A stretch of DNA of 57,007 nt from positions 1 to 57,007 of the forward strand of contig JAIBJN010000004.1 in assembly GCA_020029595.1 (NCBI GenBank), given 5' to 3'. This stretch comes from Actinomycetota bacterium. GTDB lineage: Bacteria; Actinomycetota; Thermoleophilia; Gaiellales; Gaiellaceae. Below, in pieces: positions 48,376 to 55,665 of the stretch. Each line of letters starts with the position of its first letter. Position 1 is the first letter of the stretch. The notes below the pieces were generated by a model. The model saw nothing but the letters and a program-made list of their open reading frames with translations. It was not told the origin of the DNA and did not search any database. The translations under genes and the position numbers were made by a program.

Positions 48376-49481
48376 GCGTCGTGACGCAACAGACCGCCCT
48401 CGACGCGATCTGGGAGAAGGTCGAGGCCGGCGAGCGGCTGAACCTGGAGGACGGGCTCACGCTCATGGAGTCCGACGACCTCCTCCAGCTCGGCGAGCTG
48501 GCCGACGCCGCGCGCCGCGTCCGCGGCGGCACCGACGAGGTCTTCTTTGTCCAGAACCTCTACCTGAACCAGACGAACGTCTGCCGCGTGAAGTGCAAGT
48601 TCTGCGCCTTCGCCGTCACCCAGAAGCAGGCGGACGCCTACACGTTCACGCCGGAGCAGCTCGTCGAGGACGCGCTCGCGCAGCGCGAGGGCACCGGCTT
48701 CACCGAGATCCACATGGTCGGCGGGGAGAGTCCCCACGTGGACTTCGGCTACTACGTCGACATCGTCTCGAAGCTCCACGAGGCGATGCCGGACGTCCAC
48801 CTGAAGCTCTTCACGGCGAGCGAGATCCACCACATGACGACGCTCTCGGGGCTGACGCACGAGCAGGTACTCGTCGAGCTCAGAGACGCCGGGCTCGGCT
48901 CGCTCCCTGGCGGTGGGGCGGAGGTCTTCGCCGACCGCGTGCGGCGGCTCGTCGCGCCGGGGAAAGAGCACCCGGACTTCTGGTTCCACACACACCGCAC
49001 TGCGCACGGGCTCGGCATCCCCACGCACTGCACGATGCTCTACGGGCACGTGGAGACCTACGAGGAGCGCGTCGACCACCTTCTGCGCCTGCGCGGGCTC
49101 CAGGACGAGACCGGCGGCTTCCTCGCCTTCATCCCGCTCGCCTTCCACCCGGAGAACACGGTCTTCGAGCGCCGCGGCTGGACGCACACGGCCGGCTCCG
49201 ACGACCTGAAGATGATGGCCGTCTCCCGTCTCCTCCTCGACAACGTCCCCAACGTGAAGGCCTACTGGATCATGATGGGGATGCCCCTCGCCGCCGTCGC
49301 GCTCCACTTCGGCGCCAACGACGTCCAGGGCACGGTCGTCCGCGAGGAGATCTTCCACGCGGCAGGCGCGACGACGGAGACGGAGCAGAAGATCGAGGAG
49401 CTCGTCCACTTCGTGGGCGAGGCCGGGCGGATCCCCGTGCAGCGCGACACCCTCTACAACGAGCTGCGGCGGTGGGAGTGA
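48372..49481 (+). CDS. mqnE: Aminofutalosine synthase (MqnE)
   Basis: 369 residues, radical-SAM enzyme. The cluster motif CRVKCKFCAF lies at about residues 73-82. EIHMVGGESPHVDFGYY and the MLYGHVETYEERVDHLLRLRGLQDETGGFLAFIPLAFHPENT block distinguish MqnE from MqnC. It joins 3-[(1-carboxyvinyl)oxy]benzoate with AdoMet to give 6-amino-6-deoxyfutalosine. Confidence 0.95.
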   Translation: MSVVTQQTALDAIWEKVEAGERLNLEDGLTLMESDDLLQLGELADAARRVRGGTDEVFFVQNLYLNQTNVCRVKCKFCAFAVTQKQADAYTFTPEQLVEDALAQREGTGFTEIHMVGGESPHVDFGYYVDIVSKLHEAMPDVHLKLFTASEIHHMTTLSGLTHEQVLVELRDAGLGSLPGGGAEVFADRVRRLVAPGKEHPDFWFHTHRTAHGLGIPTHCTMLYGHVETYEERVDHLLRLRGLQDETGGFLAFIPLAFHPENTVFERRGWTHTAGSDDLKMMAVSRLLLDNVPNVKAYWIMMGMPLAAVALHFGANDVQGTVVREEIFHAAGATTETEQKIEELVHFVGEAGRIPVQRDTLYNELRRWE

Positions 49482-49483
49482 GC

Positions 49484-50371
49484 ATGACCACCGAAGCGAC
49501 CGCCAGGACTCCGACCCACGAGGTCGTCGACGCGCGCGACTGGAGCTTCGGCGGGACGTGGCCGTACGAGCCGCGCTGGCTCTTCACGGACGGCGTCCGC
49601 CTTCACTACGTCGACGAGGGCCCGCGGGACGGCGAGCCGGTCGTCCTTCTGCACGGGAACCCGACGTGGTCGTATCTCTTCCGCCGCTACCTCCGCGGAC
49701 TCGCGGACGCCGGCTTTCGAGCCGTCGCCTACGACCAGCTCGGCTTCGGCCGCTCCGACAAGGCGCACGGCCGGAAGGAGTACTCGCTGGAGCGCGCCCG
49801 TCGCCATCTCGCCGCGCTCATGGACGAGCTCGCGCTCGACGGGGTCACGCTCGTCGTCCACGACTGGGGAGGGCCCATCGGGCTCGGCTGGGCCGCCGCG
49901 CACCCGGGCCGTGTTCGCCGGCTGGCCGTTCTGAACACCTTCTCGGAGGAGATGCCCGGCGCCCGCGGGCCCTTCCGCTGGCCCCTCACAGGCGAGCTGC
50001 TGGTCAAGGGCTCCCACTTCTACGTCCGAAGCTTCCTCCTCCGCGGCGGGATCCTGCACCCGGAGAGGCTCGGCGAGGAGGGCCGCGCCGCCTACCTCTC
50101 GCCGAGCCAGAGCTGGCCGAGCCGGACGGGCATCCTCGCCACGTCGCGCTTCCGCGCCTCGTTGCCCGACCTCACCGCACTGCACGGGAAGCCGGTGCTC
50201 TATGTCTGGGGGATGCGCGACCGCGCGCACGGGGAGAACTCGCTCCGCCGCTTCGAGGAGCGCCTTCCCGGCGACGCAGTCGAGCTCGAGGACGCCGGCA
50301 GCTTCGTCCCCGAGGACGCGCCCGAGGAGAGTCTGGCGGCCGTCCTCGGCTTCCTGCGGAGGACGGGATGA
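49484..50371 (+). CDS. Haloalkane-dehalogenase-like alpha/beta hydrolase lacking the catalytic His
   Basis: 295 residues. HGNPTWSYLFR (oxyanion region), YDQLGFGRSDK and the nucleophile elbow VVHDWGGPIG (Asp127, Trp128) are those of haloalkane dehalogenases, and the acid may be the Asp of VWGMRD. The C-terminal base motif, normally GHF-x-x-EDAP, reads AGSFVPEDAPEE: Ser273 replaces His. Without the base an alkyl-enzyme ester could form but not hydrolyse. It lies two bases after mqnE and overlaps the next gene by ATGA, so it is inside the menaquinone operon. Confidence 0.85.
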   Translation: MTTEATARTPTHEVVDARDWSFGGTWPYEPRWLFTDGVRLHYVDEGPRDGEPVVLLHGNPTWSYLFRRYLRGLADAGFRAVAYDQLGFGRSDKAHGRKEYSLERARRHLAALMDELALDGVTLVVHDWGGPIGLGWAAAHPGRVRRLAVLNTFSEEMPGARGPFRWPLTGELLVKGSHFYVRSFLLRGGILHPERLGEEGRAAYLSPSQSWPSRTGILATSRFRASLPDLTALHGKPVLYVWGMRDRAHGENSLRRFEERLPGDAVELEDAGSFVPEDAPEESLAAVLGFLRRTG

Positions 50372-50724
50372 GCGTCGGCGAGCGCCTGCGCGCCGCCTTC
50401 GCCCGTGACGACTTCGAGGAGATGATCGCCGTCCTCGACCCGGACGTCGTCTGGCTGAGCTGCCCGGAGCCGGGCGAGGAGACGCCCATTTGCCGCAACC
50501 GCGCCGAGGTGCGGGACATGTTCGAGTGGCACATCGCAGAGGGCCGCCGGGCCCTTCCGGAGATCGTGGCCGAGGGACCCGGAACGATAGTCGTCGAGAT
50601 GAAGCTGCGGGCCGCGCCCGGCGAGGATCTCCACCAGGTTCTCAGCGTCAGGAATGACCGCGTCGTCCGCATCCAGGACTGCGCCCACCGCGAGAGCGCC
50701 ATGATCAGGGCGGGCCTCGCGTGA
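50368..50724 (+). CDS. SnoaL/NTF2-like protein
   Basis: 118 residues with the NTF2-like alpha-beta cone layout: GERLRAAFARDDFEEMIAVLDPDVVWLSCPEPGEETPICRNRAEVRDMFEWHI, then a four-strand sheet ending RNDRVVRIQDCAHRESAM. Such proteins are isomerases, cyclases or binding proteins. It is coupled on both sides by 4-base overlaps in the mqn operon. No substrate can be named. Confidence 0.75.
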   Translation: MSVGERLRAAFARDDFEEMIAVLDPDVVWLSCPEPGEETPICRNRAEVRDMFEWHIAEGRRALPEIVAEGPGTIVVEMKLRAAPGEDLHQVLSVRNDRVVRIQDCAHRESAMIRAGLA

Positions 50725-51140
50725 CGGTCAGCCTCAGCCAGACGATCCCGGCGCTCCCGGTGCGCGACGCGGCGGCCGCAGTCGCCTTCTACCGCGATCA
50801 GCTCGGGTTCGAGGTGCTCCACCACGACGGCGGCTTCGCGGTGATGGCGCGAGACGAGGTGGTCCTGCATCTCTGGGAGGCGAGCGACGAGAGCTGGCGT
50901 GAGCGCGACTCCGTCGAGCGGCCGGTTCGCTCCGGCTCGGAGTCGTTCATCGCGGGCACCGCGAGCTGCCGCGTTGTCGCCGAGGGAGTCGACGAGCTGT
51001 TCGAGGAGCTCGCCGCCAACGGTGTGCTGCACCCTGTGTCGAAGGGCGGCGTCGACGACACCGACTTCGGGACGCGCGAGTTCGCCACGCTCGATCTCGA
51101 CGGCAACCTCGTCACCTTCTTCCAGTGGGCGTCCGAGTGA
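50721..51140 (+). CDS. Glyoxalase/bleomycin-resistance (VOC) family protein
   Basis: 139 residues with the paired beta-alpha-beta-beta-beta modules of the vicinal-oxygen-chelate fold: IPALPVRDAAAAVAFYRDQLGFEVLHHDGGFAVMARDEVVLHLWE, and GVDELFEELAANGV ... FGTREFATLDLDGNLVTFFQ. Potential metal residues are His in VLHLWE and Glu in TREFATLD. Resistance-type binding proteins and dioxygenases share this fold. GTGA overlap with mqnA. Confidence 0.85.
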   Translation: MTVSLSQTIPALPVRDAAAAVAFYRDQLGFEVLHHDGGFAVMARDEVVLHLWEASDESWRERDSVERPVRSGSESFIAGTASCRVVAEGVDELFEELAANGVLHPVSKGGVDDTDFGTREFATLDLDGNLVTFFQWASE

Positions 51141-51901
51141 TTCGCCTCGGCCGCATCTCCTACGTGAACATGGCGCCGGTCTTCTACCGGCTGGACGCCG
51201 AGGTGGAGGAGGCGCCGGGCGTCCCCACCGAGCTGAACGCGCGTCTTCTGGCCGGGGAGATCGACCTGGCGCCGATCTCGTCCGTCGAGTACGGCCGCAA
51301 CGCCGAGCGGCTGCGGATCCTGCCCCGTCTCTGCGTTTCCTCCGAGGGAGCCGTGGACTCGATCCAGCTCGTCTCGCGGGTGCCGCTCGAGCGCGTCGCC
51401 ACCGTCGCGGTGACGCCGGAGAGCGCCACGTCCGTCGTGCTCACGAAAGTGCTCCTGCCGGACGCCGAGCACGTCCCCCTCGGCGAGGAGGCCGACGCGA
51501 CGCTCCTGATCGGCGACGCCGCCCTCCGGAGCGCCTTCGAGGACCCGACGCCGCACCACGATCTCGGTCGTCTCTGGCTCGAGCGAACGGGCCTGCCGAT
51601 GGTCTTCGCCGTGTGGGCCTGCCCCGAGCCGGTCCCCGAGGGGATCGCGGAGCTCGAGGACGCGCTCGTCGCCTCCGTCCGGCTCGCCCGTGCCGAGCCC
51701 GAGCACCTGGCCTTCGAGGCGAGCGAGCGCTACGGCTATCCGGCCGGCTTCCTCGCCCGCTACTTCGAGAAGCTCCGCTACAGCTTCGGCCCTCGCGAGC
51801 GCGCGGGCCTGATCACGTTCTTCGAGCTCGCCCGCGACGTCGGCGAGCTCGAGCGCGTGCCCGAGTTGCGCTTCGTGGTCCCCGAGGCGGTGTCGGCATG
51901 A
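51137..51901 (+). CDS. mqnA: Chorismate dehydratase (MqnA)
   Basis: 254 residues: IRLGRISYVNMAPVFYRL, VPTELNARLLAGEIDLAPISSVEYGRN and ATLLIGDAALRS are characteristic. It dehydrates chorismate to 3-[(1-carboxyvinyl)oxy]benzoate, the entry step of the futalosine route. The GTG at 51137 overlaps the stop of the VOC gene (GTGA) and is preferred to the GTG at 51125. Its TGA lies in an ATGAGCG that is repeated as GTGAGCG at the mqnC start. Confidence 0.93.
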   Translation: MIRLGRISYVNMAPVFYRLDAEVEEAPGVPTELNARLLAGEIDLAPISSVEYGRNAERLRILPRLCVSSEGAVDSIQLVSRVPLERVATVAVTPESATSVVLTKVLLPDAEHVPLGEEADATLLIGDAALRSAFEDPTPHHDLGRLWLERTGLPMVFAVWACPEPVPEGIAELEDALVASVRLARAEPEHLAFEASERYGYPAGFLARYFEKLRYSFGPRERAGLITFFELARDVGELERVPELRFVVPEAVSA

Positions 51902-52032
51902 GCGTCGCTCGCCTCCGGCTCGCTCCCGCGGGGGAAACCAGGTTTCCCCCGCGAGCCCCTTTCTTTGACGCAGTGAAGGAACCTCCCGGTTCCCTCACAC
52001 TCCCTCCACGCGCTCATGGGGTGGACCCGTGA
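51898..52032 (+). CDS. 44-codon frame bridging mqnA and mqnC
   Basis: ATG 51898 overlaps the mqnA stop (ATGA) and the TGA at 52030-52032 overlaps the mqnC GTG (GTGA), so the frame would keep translation coupled across the insert. The peptide (SVARLRLAPAGETRFPPRAP at its start) is basic and proline-rich and looks like translated palindromes rather than a protein. A stable product is doubtful. Confidence 0.25.
   Translation: MSVARLRLAPAGETRFPPRAPFFDAVKEPPGSLTLPPRAHGVDP
51927..51953. repeat. 13-bp palindrome in the mqnA-mqnC insert
   Basis: CGCGGGGGAAACC, A, GGTTTCCCCCGCG. The right arm continues AGCC, which can pair with GGCT further left if a 6-base bulge is allowed. Confidence 0.65.
51973..51998. 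repeat. 11-bp imperfect hairpin in the mqnA-mqnC insert
   Basis: GTGAAGGAACC and GGTTCCCTCAC with loop TCCC and one A/C mismatch. Two hairpins in tandem recall REP/BIME layouts. Confidence 0.55.
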
Positions 52033-53126
52033 GCGCGAACGGGAACGGACGCGTCGGCGAGGTCCTCGACGGGGCGCTCGCCGGCGAGCGGCTGACCGAC
52101 GAGGACGCACTCGCCCTTCTCGGGAGCCGCGACCTCGTGCGCGTCGGCCGCGCCGCCGACGAGCTCCGCAACCGCAGAGTCGACGCGAAGCGCGTGACGT
52201 TCATCATCGACCGGAACCTCAACTACACGAACGTCTGCCACACGGACTGCGACTTCTGCGCCTTCTACCGGCGGCCGGGCGACCGCAAGGAGGGCTACCT
52301 CCTGCCCAAGCCGGTCATCTTCAAGAAGATCGAGGAGACGCTGGCGATCGGCGGCACGGCGCTCCTCATGCAGGGTGGTCATCACCCCGATCTCGGCGTC
52401 GAGTTCTACGAAGACCTCTTCCGCTCGATCAAGGAGCGCTATCGCATTCACCTGCACGCGCTTTCCCCGCCCGAGATCCAGCACATCGCGCGCCGGTCGA
52501 AGCTCTCGATCCCGGTGACGCTGACGCGCTTGCGGGACGCTGGGTTGGACTCCTTGCCCGGTGGAGGGGCAGAGATTCTCGTCGACCGGGTGCGTGACAT
52601 CATCGCGCCGAAGAAGACGAAGTCCGCCGAGTGGCTCGGAATCATGCGCGAGGCGCACCGCCTCGGCATCTCCTCGACCGCGACGATGATGTATGGCCAC
52701 GTCGAGACGGTCGAGGAGCGCGTCGAGCACATGCGGCGGATCCGCGAGCTCCAGGACGAGACGCACGGCTTCCGCGCCTTCATCTCCTGGACGTTCCAGC
52801 CCCACGGCACGCGCCTCGCCGAGCAGGTCACGCACTATCCGACCTCGTTCGACTACCTGCTCACGCAGGCCGTGAGCCGGATCTACCTCGACAACGTCGA
52901 CCACATCCAGTCGAGCTGGGTGACGCAGGGGATGAAGGTCGGCCAGGTCGCGCTCGGCTTCGGCGCCGACGACATGGGCTCCGTGATGATCGAGGAGAAC
53001 GTTGTCTCGGCGGCGGGGACGACGCACCGCGCGACGACGGACGACTTCGTCCGGGCGATCAAGGCGCTCGGCAAGGTGCCCGTCCAGCGCGACACGCTCT
53101 ACCGCGAGGTCAAGATCTGGGCCTAG
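52029..53126 (+). CDS. mqnC: Cyclic dehypoxanthinyl futalosine synthase (MqnC)
   Basis: 365 residues, radical-SAM: CHTDCDFCAFYRRPGD at about 72-87, LLMQGGHHPDLGVEFYEDL, LSPPEIQHIARRS, MMYGHVETVEERVEHMRRIRELQDETHGFRAFISWTFQP. It cyclises dehypoxanthine futalosine, the substrate for MqnD. GTG start overlapping the 44-codon frame. Neither the futalosine hydrolase MqnB nor a UbiA-type prenyltransferase is encoded in this window. Confidence 0.95.
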   Translation: MSANGNGRVGEVLDGALAGERLTDEDALALLGSRDLVRVGRAADELRNRRVDAKRVTFIIDRNLNYTNVCHTDCDFCAFYRRPGDRKEGYLLPKPVIFKKIEETLAIGGTALLMQGGHHPDLGVEFYEDLFRSIKERYRIHLHALSPPEIQHIARRSKLSIPVTLTRLRDAGLDSLPGGGAEILVDRVRDIIAPKKTKSAEWLGIMREAHRLGISSTATMMYGHVETVEERVEHMRRIRELQDETHGFRAFISWTFQPHGTRLAEQVTHYPTSFDYLLTQAVSRIYLDNVDHIQSSWVTQGMKVGQVALGFGADDMGSVMIEENVVSAAGTTHRATTDDFVRAIKALGKVPVQRDTLYREVKIWA

Positions 53127-53178
53127 CCCGGCCTCGCCGCTTGTCATCGGGTGGCGGGTGTGATTTCGTGTCTCTCGG

Positions 53179-54900
53179 GTGCTGAAGAGGGGTCTTCCGT
53201 TCGCGCTCGCTGCCGTTCTCGCGTTCCCGGCGCTTTCGGGGGCGGCGACGACGCTCATGCCGGGGGTCACATACGAGCGGCAAGAGCGGACGATCGGCGG
53301 GAAGCCCGTGATCGTGCACGTGGTCCGCGCCCCCCTCCAGGGGAGCCTCTACAGCCTTCGCCCCGTCCTCTCGCTCGGCACCGCCCTCGGCCGCCAGACC
53401 GTGCCCTCCATGCAGTGGCGCATCGCCGGCCGCGCGACCACCGTCGCGGTGAACGGCGACCTCTTCACGCTCGCGAGCGGCCTCAGCTCCGGGGTCTTCC
53501 TCCGGGACGGTGTGCTGTCGGCGCGGCCGAACGTGCGCCGATCGGCGCTCGCCATCACCTTCGCCGAGAGCCTGCTGGTCGACAAGTTCCGCCTGGTCGG
53601 TTCCTGGAGAGCCGGGGTGAGCCCGGCCCATCCGCTCGAGGAGCTGAACCGCCCGCTCACGAGGCCGCCCGGCGTCGGCCTCTTCACTCCCACCTGGGGA
53701 GGCCCTACGCCTCGCGTCCGCGGCGCGGTCGAGATCGTGCTCACCGGCTTCCCGAAGGCGCTCCTGAACGGCTTCCTCACCGGGACCGTCTCCGCCGTGC
53801 GGCGAAACGGAGGGACGTTGGTCCCCCCCGGCGGAGCCGTCCTGCAAGCGCGGGGAAACGCCCGGGCGACGATGCTCGCCGAAGCGTCGGTCGGGACGGA
53901 GGTGACCGTGCGCCTGCAGATGGTCGGGTTCCCGGACGACGCCGCGGACGCACTCGGCGGCGGGCCGCTGCTCGTCCAGGGTGGCATTCCGGTCCGGCAG
54001 CCCGACGAGGGGTTCAGTCCGTACCACCTCTTGCGCCGTCATCCGCGCACCGCGGTCGGGCAGCTGGCCGACGGGCGCGTGCTCCTCGTCGTCGTCGACG
54101 GACGGAGCCGCCGGAGCGCCGGCCTCACGAACTGGGGCCTCGCTCAGGTCATGACGGATCTCGGAGCGGTGACGGCCATGGGGCTCGACGGCGGCGGATC
54201 GTCGACGCTCTCAATGGACGGCCGGGTGCTCAACACCCCCTCGGACGGGTCCCCGCGAGCCGTGGCGAACAGCCTCATGCTCTTCTACTACGGGATCTAC
54301 GCCCCTAGGACGACAGGGCCCATCCTCTCGCCGAACGGTGACGGCTTCGGCGACACGAAGGTCGTCACGGCGAAGGTCGTCCGGCGCTCCTCGGTCGATC
54401 TGCGCCTTCTGCGCCCCGACGGGTCGGTCGCGTGGCGCTACCAGGACGTCGTCGAGCCGGGCGTGATCCGCCGCACCGTCGGCGCCTCGGCCATGCCGGA
54501 GGGGCTCTGGCGCTGGGTCGTGGAGGCAACCGAGGCGGCCAGCGGCGCTCAGAGCCGCATGGAGCGGATCTTCCGCGTAAACCGGACGCTCGGCTTCCTC
54601 CGCCTCTCGCGGGAGCGGATGCGTGTCGCGCCGGGCCAGGGGGGCCGCCTGAGCGCCTCCGTCGTCCTCACCCGACGTGCGCGGCTCGTCGTGTCCGTGC
54701 TCACGGCCAACGGACAGGTGCGCCGAGTCCTCTTCCGCGGAGAGCTCGGGCCGGGTCGGCACGCCTGGCAGTGGGACGGGCGAAACGCCGGCGGGCGCGT
54801 GGTGGAGGGCGGCACGTACGCGATCCGCGTCACGGCGACGAACGGACTCGGTTCCGTGTCCTTGCGGGACACGGTGCGCGTCTTGCGTATGGCTCGCTAG
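53179..54900 (+). CDS. Secreted phosphodiester glycosidase-like (NAGPA-domain) protein
   Basis: 573 residues. A signal peptide (FALAAVLAFPALSGA) leads to the NAGPA-type domain: VNGDLFTLASGLSSGVFLRDGVL, ALGGGPLLVQGG, RTAVGQLADGRVLLVVVDGRS and MGLDGGGSSTLSMDG. From about residue 380 there are two FlgD-like/Ig-like repeats (ILSPNGDGFGDTKVV, and WQWDGRNAGGRVVEGGTYAIRVTA). It probably acts on cell-surface glycan phosphodiesters. GTG start 52 bases after mqnC. Confidence 0.88.
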   Translation: MLKRGLPFALAAVLAFPALSGAATTLMPGVTYERQERTIGGKPVIVHVVRAPLQGSLYSLRPVLSLGTALGRQTVPSMQWRIAGRATTVAVNGDLFTLASGLSSGVFLRDGVLSARPNVRRSALAITFAESLLVDKFRLVGSWRAGVSPAHPLEELNRPLTRPPGVGLFTPTWGGPTPRVRGAVEIVLTGFPKALLNGFLTGTVSAVRRNGGTLVPPGGAVLQARGNARATMLAEASVGTEVTVRLQMVGFPDDAADALGGGPLLVQGGIPVRQPDEGFSPYHLLRRHPRTAVGQLADGRVLLVVVDGRSRRSAGLTNWGLAQVMTDLGAVTAMGLDGGGSSTLSMDGRVLNTPSDGSPRAVANSLMLFYYGIYAPRTTGPILSPNGDGFGDTKVVTAKVVRRSSVDLRLLRPDGSVAWRYQDVVEPGVIRRTVGASAMPEGLWRWVVEATEAASGAQSRMERIFRVNRTLGFLRLSRERMRVAPGQGGRLSASVVLTRRARLVVSVLTANGQVRRVLFRGELGPGRHAWQWDGRNAGGRVVEGGTYAIRVTATNGLGSVSLRDTVRVLRMAR

Positions 54901-54910
54901 GCGGAGTCAC

Positions 54911-54916
54911 TAGACT
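54911..54916 (+). promoter_or_regulatory. -10 TAGACT of DedA gene
   Basis: TAGACT ends 6 bases before GTG 54923. Confidence 0.55.
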
Positions 54917-54922
54917 CGATAG

Positions 54923-55612
54923 GTGCCCGAGATCACAGAGGCCGTCACCGGCGTCATCGGCGACTACGGCCTCTACGCCGTCTTCATCCTCATGTTCGTC
55001 GACGCGCTCCTCCCGGCGGCGAGCGAGCTCGTCATGGTCTACGCGGGCGCGGTCGCCGTCGGCGCCTTCCCCGGCTCGACGGTCACGCTCTTCGGCTGGG
55101 AGATCGAGTCGACGGCGTGGGCGTATGTCGCCATGGCGACCGCGGGGACCGTGGGCTACACGCTCGGCTCCATCCTCGGCTGGGCGATCGGGTTCTACGG
55201 CGGGCGTCCCTACCTCGAGCGCCATGGCCGCTGGCTCCACGTCACGCCTGCCAAGCTCGACACGGCGGACCGGTGGTTCGAGCGCTACGGCGACCCGGCG
55301 GTCTTCTTCTCCCGCATGCTGCCCGTCGTCCGGTCGTTCATCTCCATTCCCGCCGGGATCGGCGAGATGCCGCTCGGCCGCTACACGGCCTTCACCTTCG
55401 CCGGGACGATCCCGTGGTGCTTCGGCCTTGCCGCCGTCGGCCTCGCGCTCGGCAGCGGCTGGGAGCGGTTCCACGAGAGCTTCCGCTACGCCGACTACGC
55501 CATCGTCGCGCTGGTCGTCGCCGGTCTGGCCGCGCTCGCGTTCCGGGCGCACCGCCGCCGCGTCCGCCGTCGCGCGATGGAGGAGCGTTCCGCCGAGGGG
55601 ACCGGCCGGTAG
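54923..55612 (+). CDS. DedA-family (SNARE-associated/VTT domain) membrane protein
   Basis: 229 residues: YGLYAVFILMFVDALLPAASELVMVYAGA, GTVGYTLGSILGWAIGFYGGRPYLERHGRWL, then FFSRMLPVVRSFISIPAGIGEMPLGRYTAFTFAGTIPWCFGLAAVGLALG. The conserved Arg of the reentrant region (FFSRMLPVVRSFIS) is present. DedA proteins are involved in lipid or undecaprenyl-phosphate flipping and envelope homeostasis. Leaderless GTG start. Confidence 0.92.
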   Translation: MPEITEAVTGVIGDYGLYAVFILMFVDALLPAASELVMVYAGAVAVGAFPGSTVTLFGWEIESTAWAYVAMATAGTVGYTLGSILGWAIGFYGGRPYLERHGRWLHVTPAKLDTADRWFERYGDPAVFFSRMLPVVRSFISIPAGIGEMPLGRYTAFTFAGTIPWCFGLAAVGLALGSGWERFHESFRYADYAIVALVVAGLAALAFRAHRRRVRRRAMEERSAEGTGR

Positions 55613-55615
55613 ACT
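55610..55615 (+). promoter_or_regulatory. -10 TAGACT before aminotransferase leader frame
   Basis: It includes the DedA stop codon and ends 8 bases before GTG 55624, which opens a 13-codon frame. Confidence 0.45.
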
Positions 55616-55623
55616 GGCCCGCC

Positions 55624-55665
55624 GTGACCTTTTCTCGTCTTCGGCTCGTTTCCCCCGGCCGATGA
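55624..55665 (+). CDS. 13-codon leader frame fused to aminotransferase start
   Basis: GTG 55624 reads VTFSRLRLVSPGR and stops at TGA 55663-55665, overlapping ATG 55662 (ATGA). The aminotransferase itself has no ribosome site, so re-initiation from this leaderless mini-frame would explain its translation. Confidence 0.35.
   Translation: MTFSRLRLVSPGR

Larger units (their letters stand above)
51899..52035. mobile_element. Putative 131-bp palindromic insert with TGAGCG duplication
   Basis: TGAGCG at 51899-51904 recurs at 52030-52035. Deleting one copy plus the DNA between leaves ATGAGCGCGAAC, which is a perfect ATGA fusion of mqnA to the exact mqnC N terminus. The insert holds two hairpins (51927-51953 and 51973-51998) and no transposase gene, like a MITE or REP-type element. 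Confidence 0.5.

Noticed and set aside
49484-50371. Frameshifted or broken dehalogenase pseudogene
   Set aside because: The frame is intact to the normal C terminus and still overlaps its neighbour; only the His is changed, so it is treated as a functional variant.
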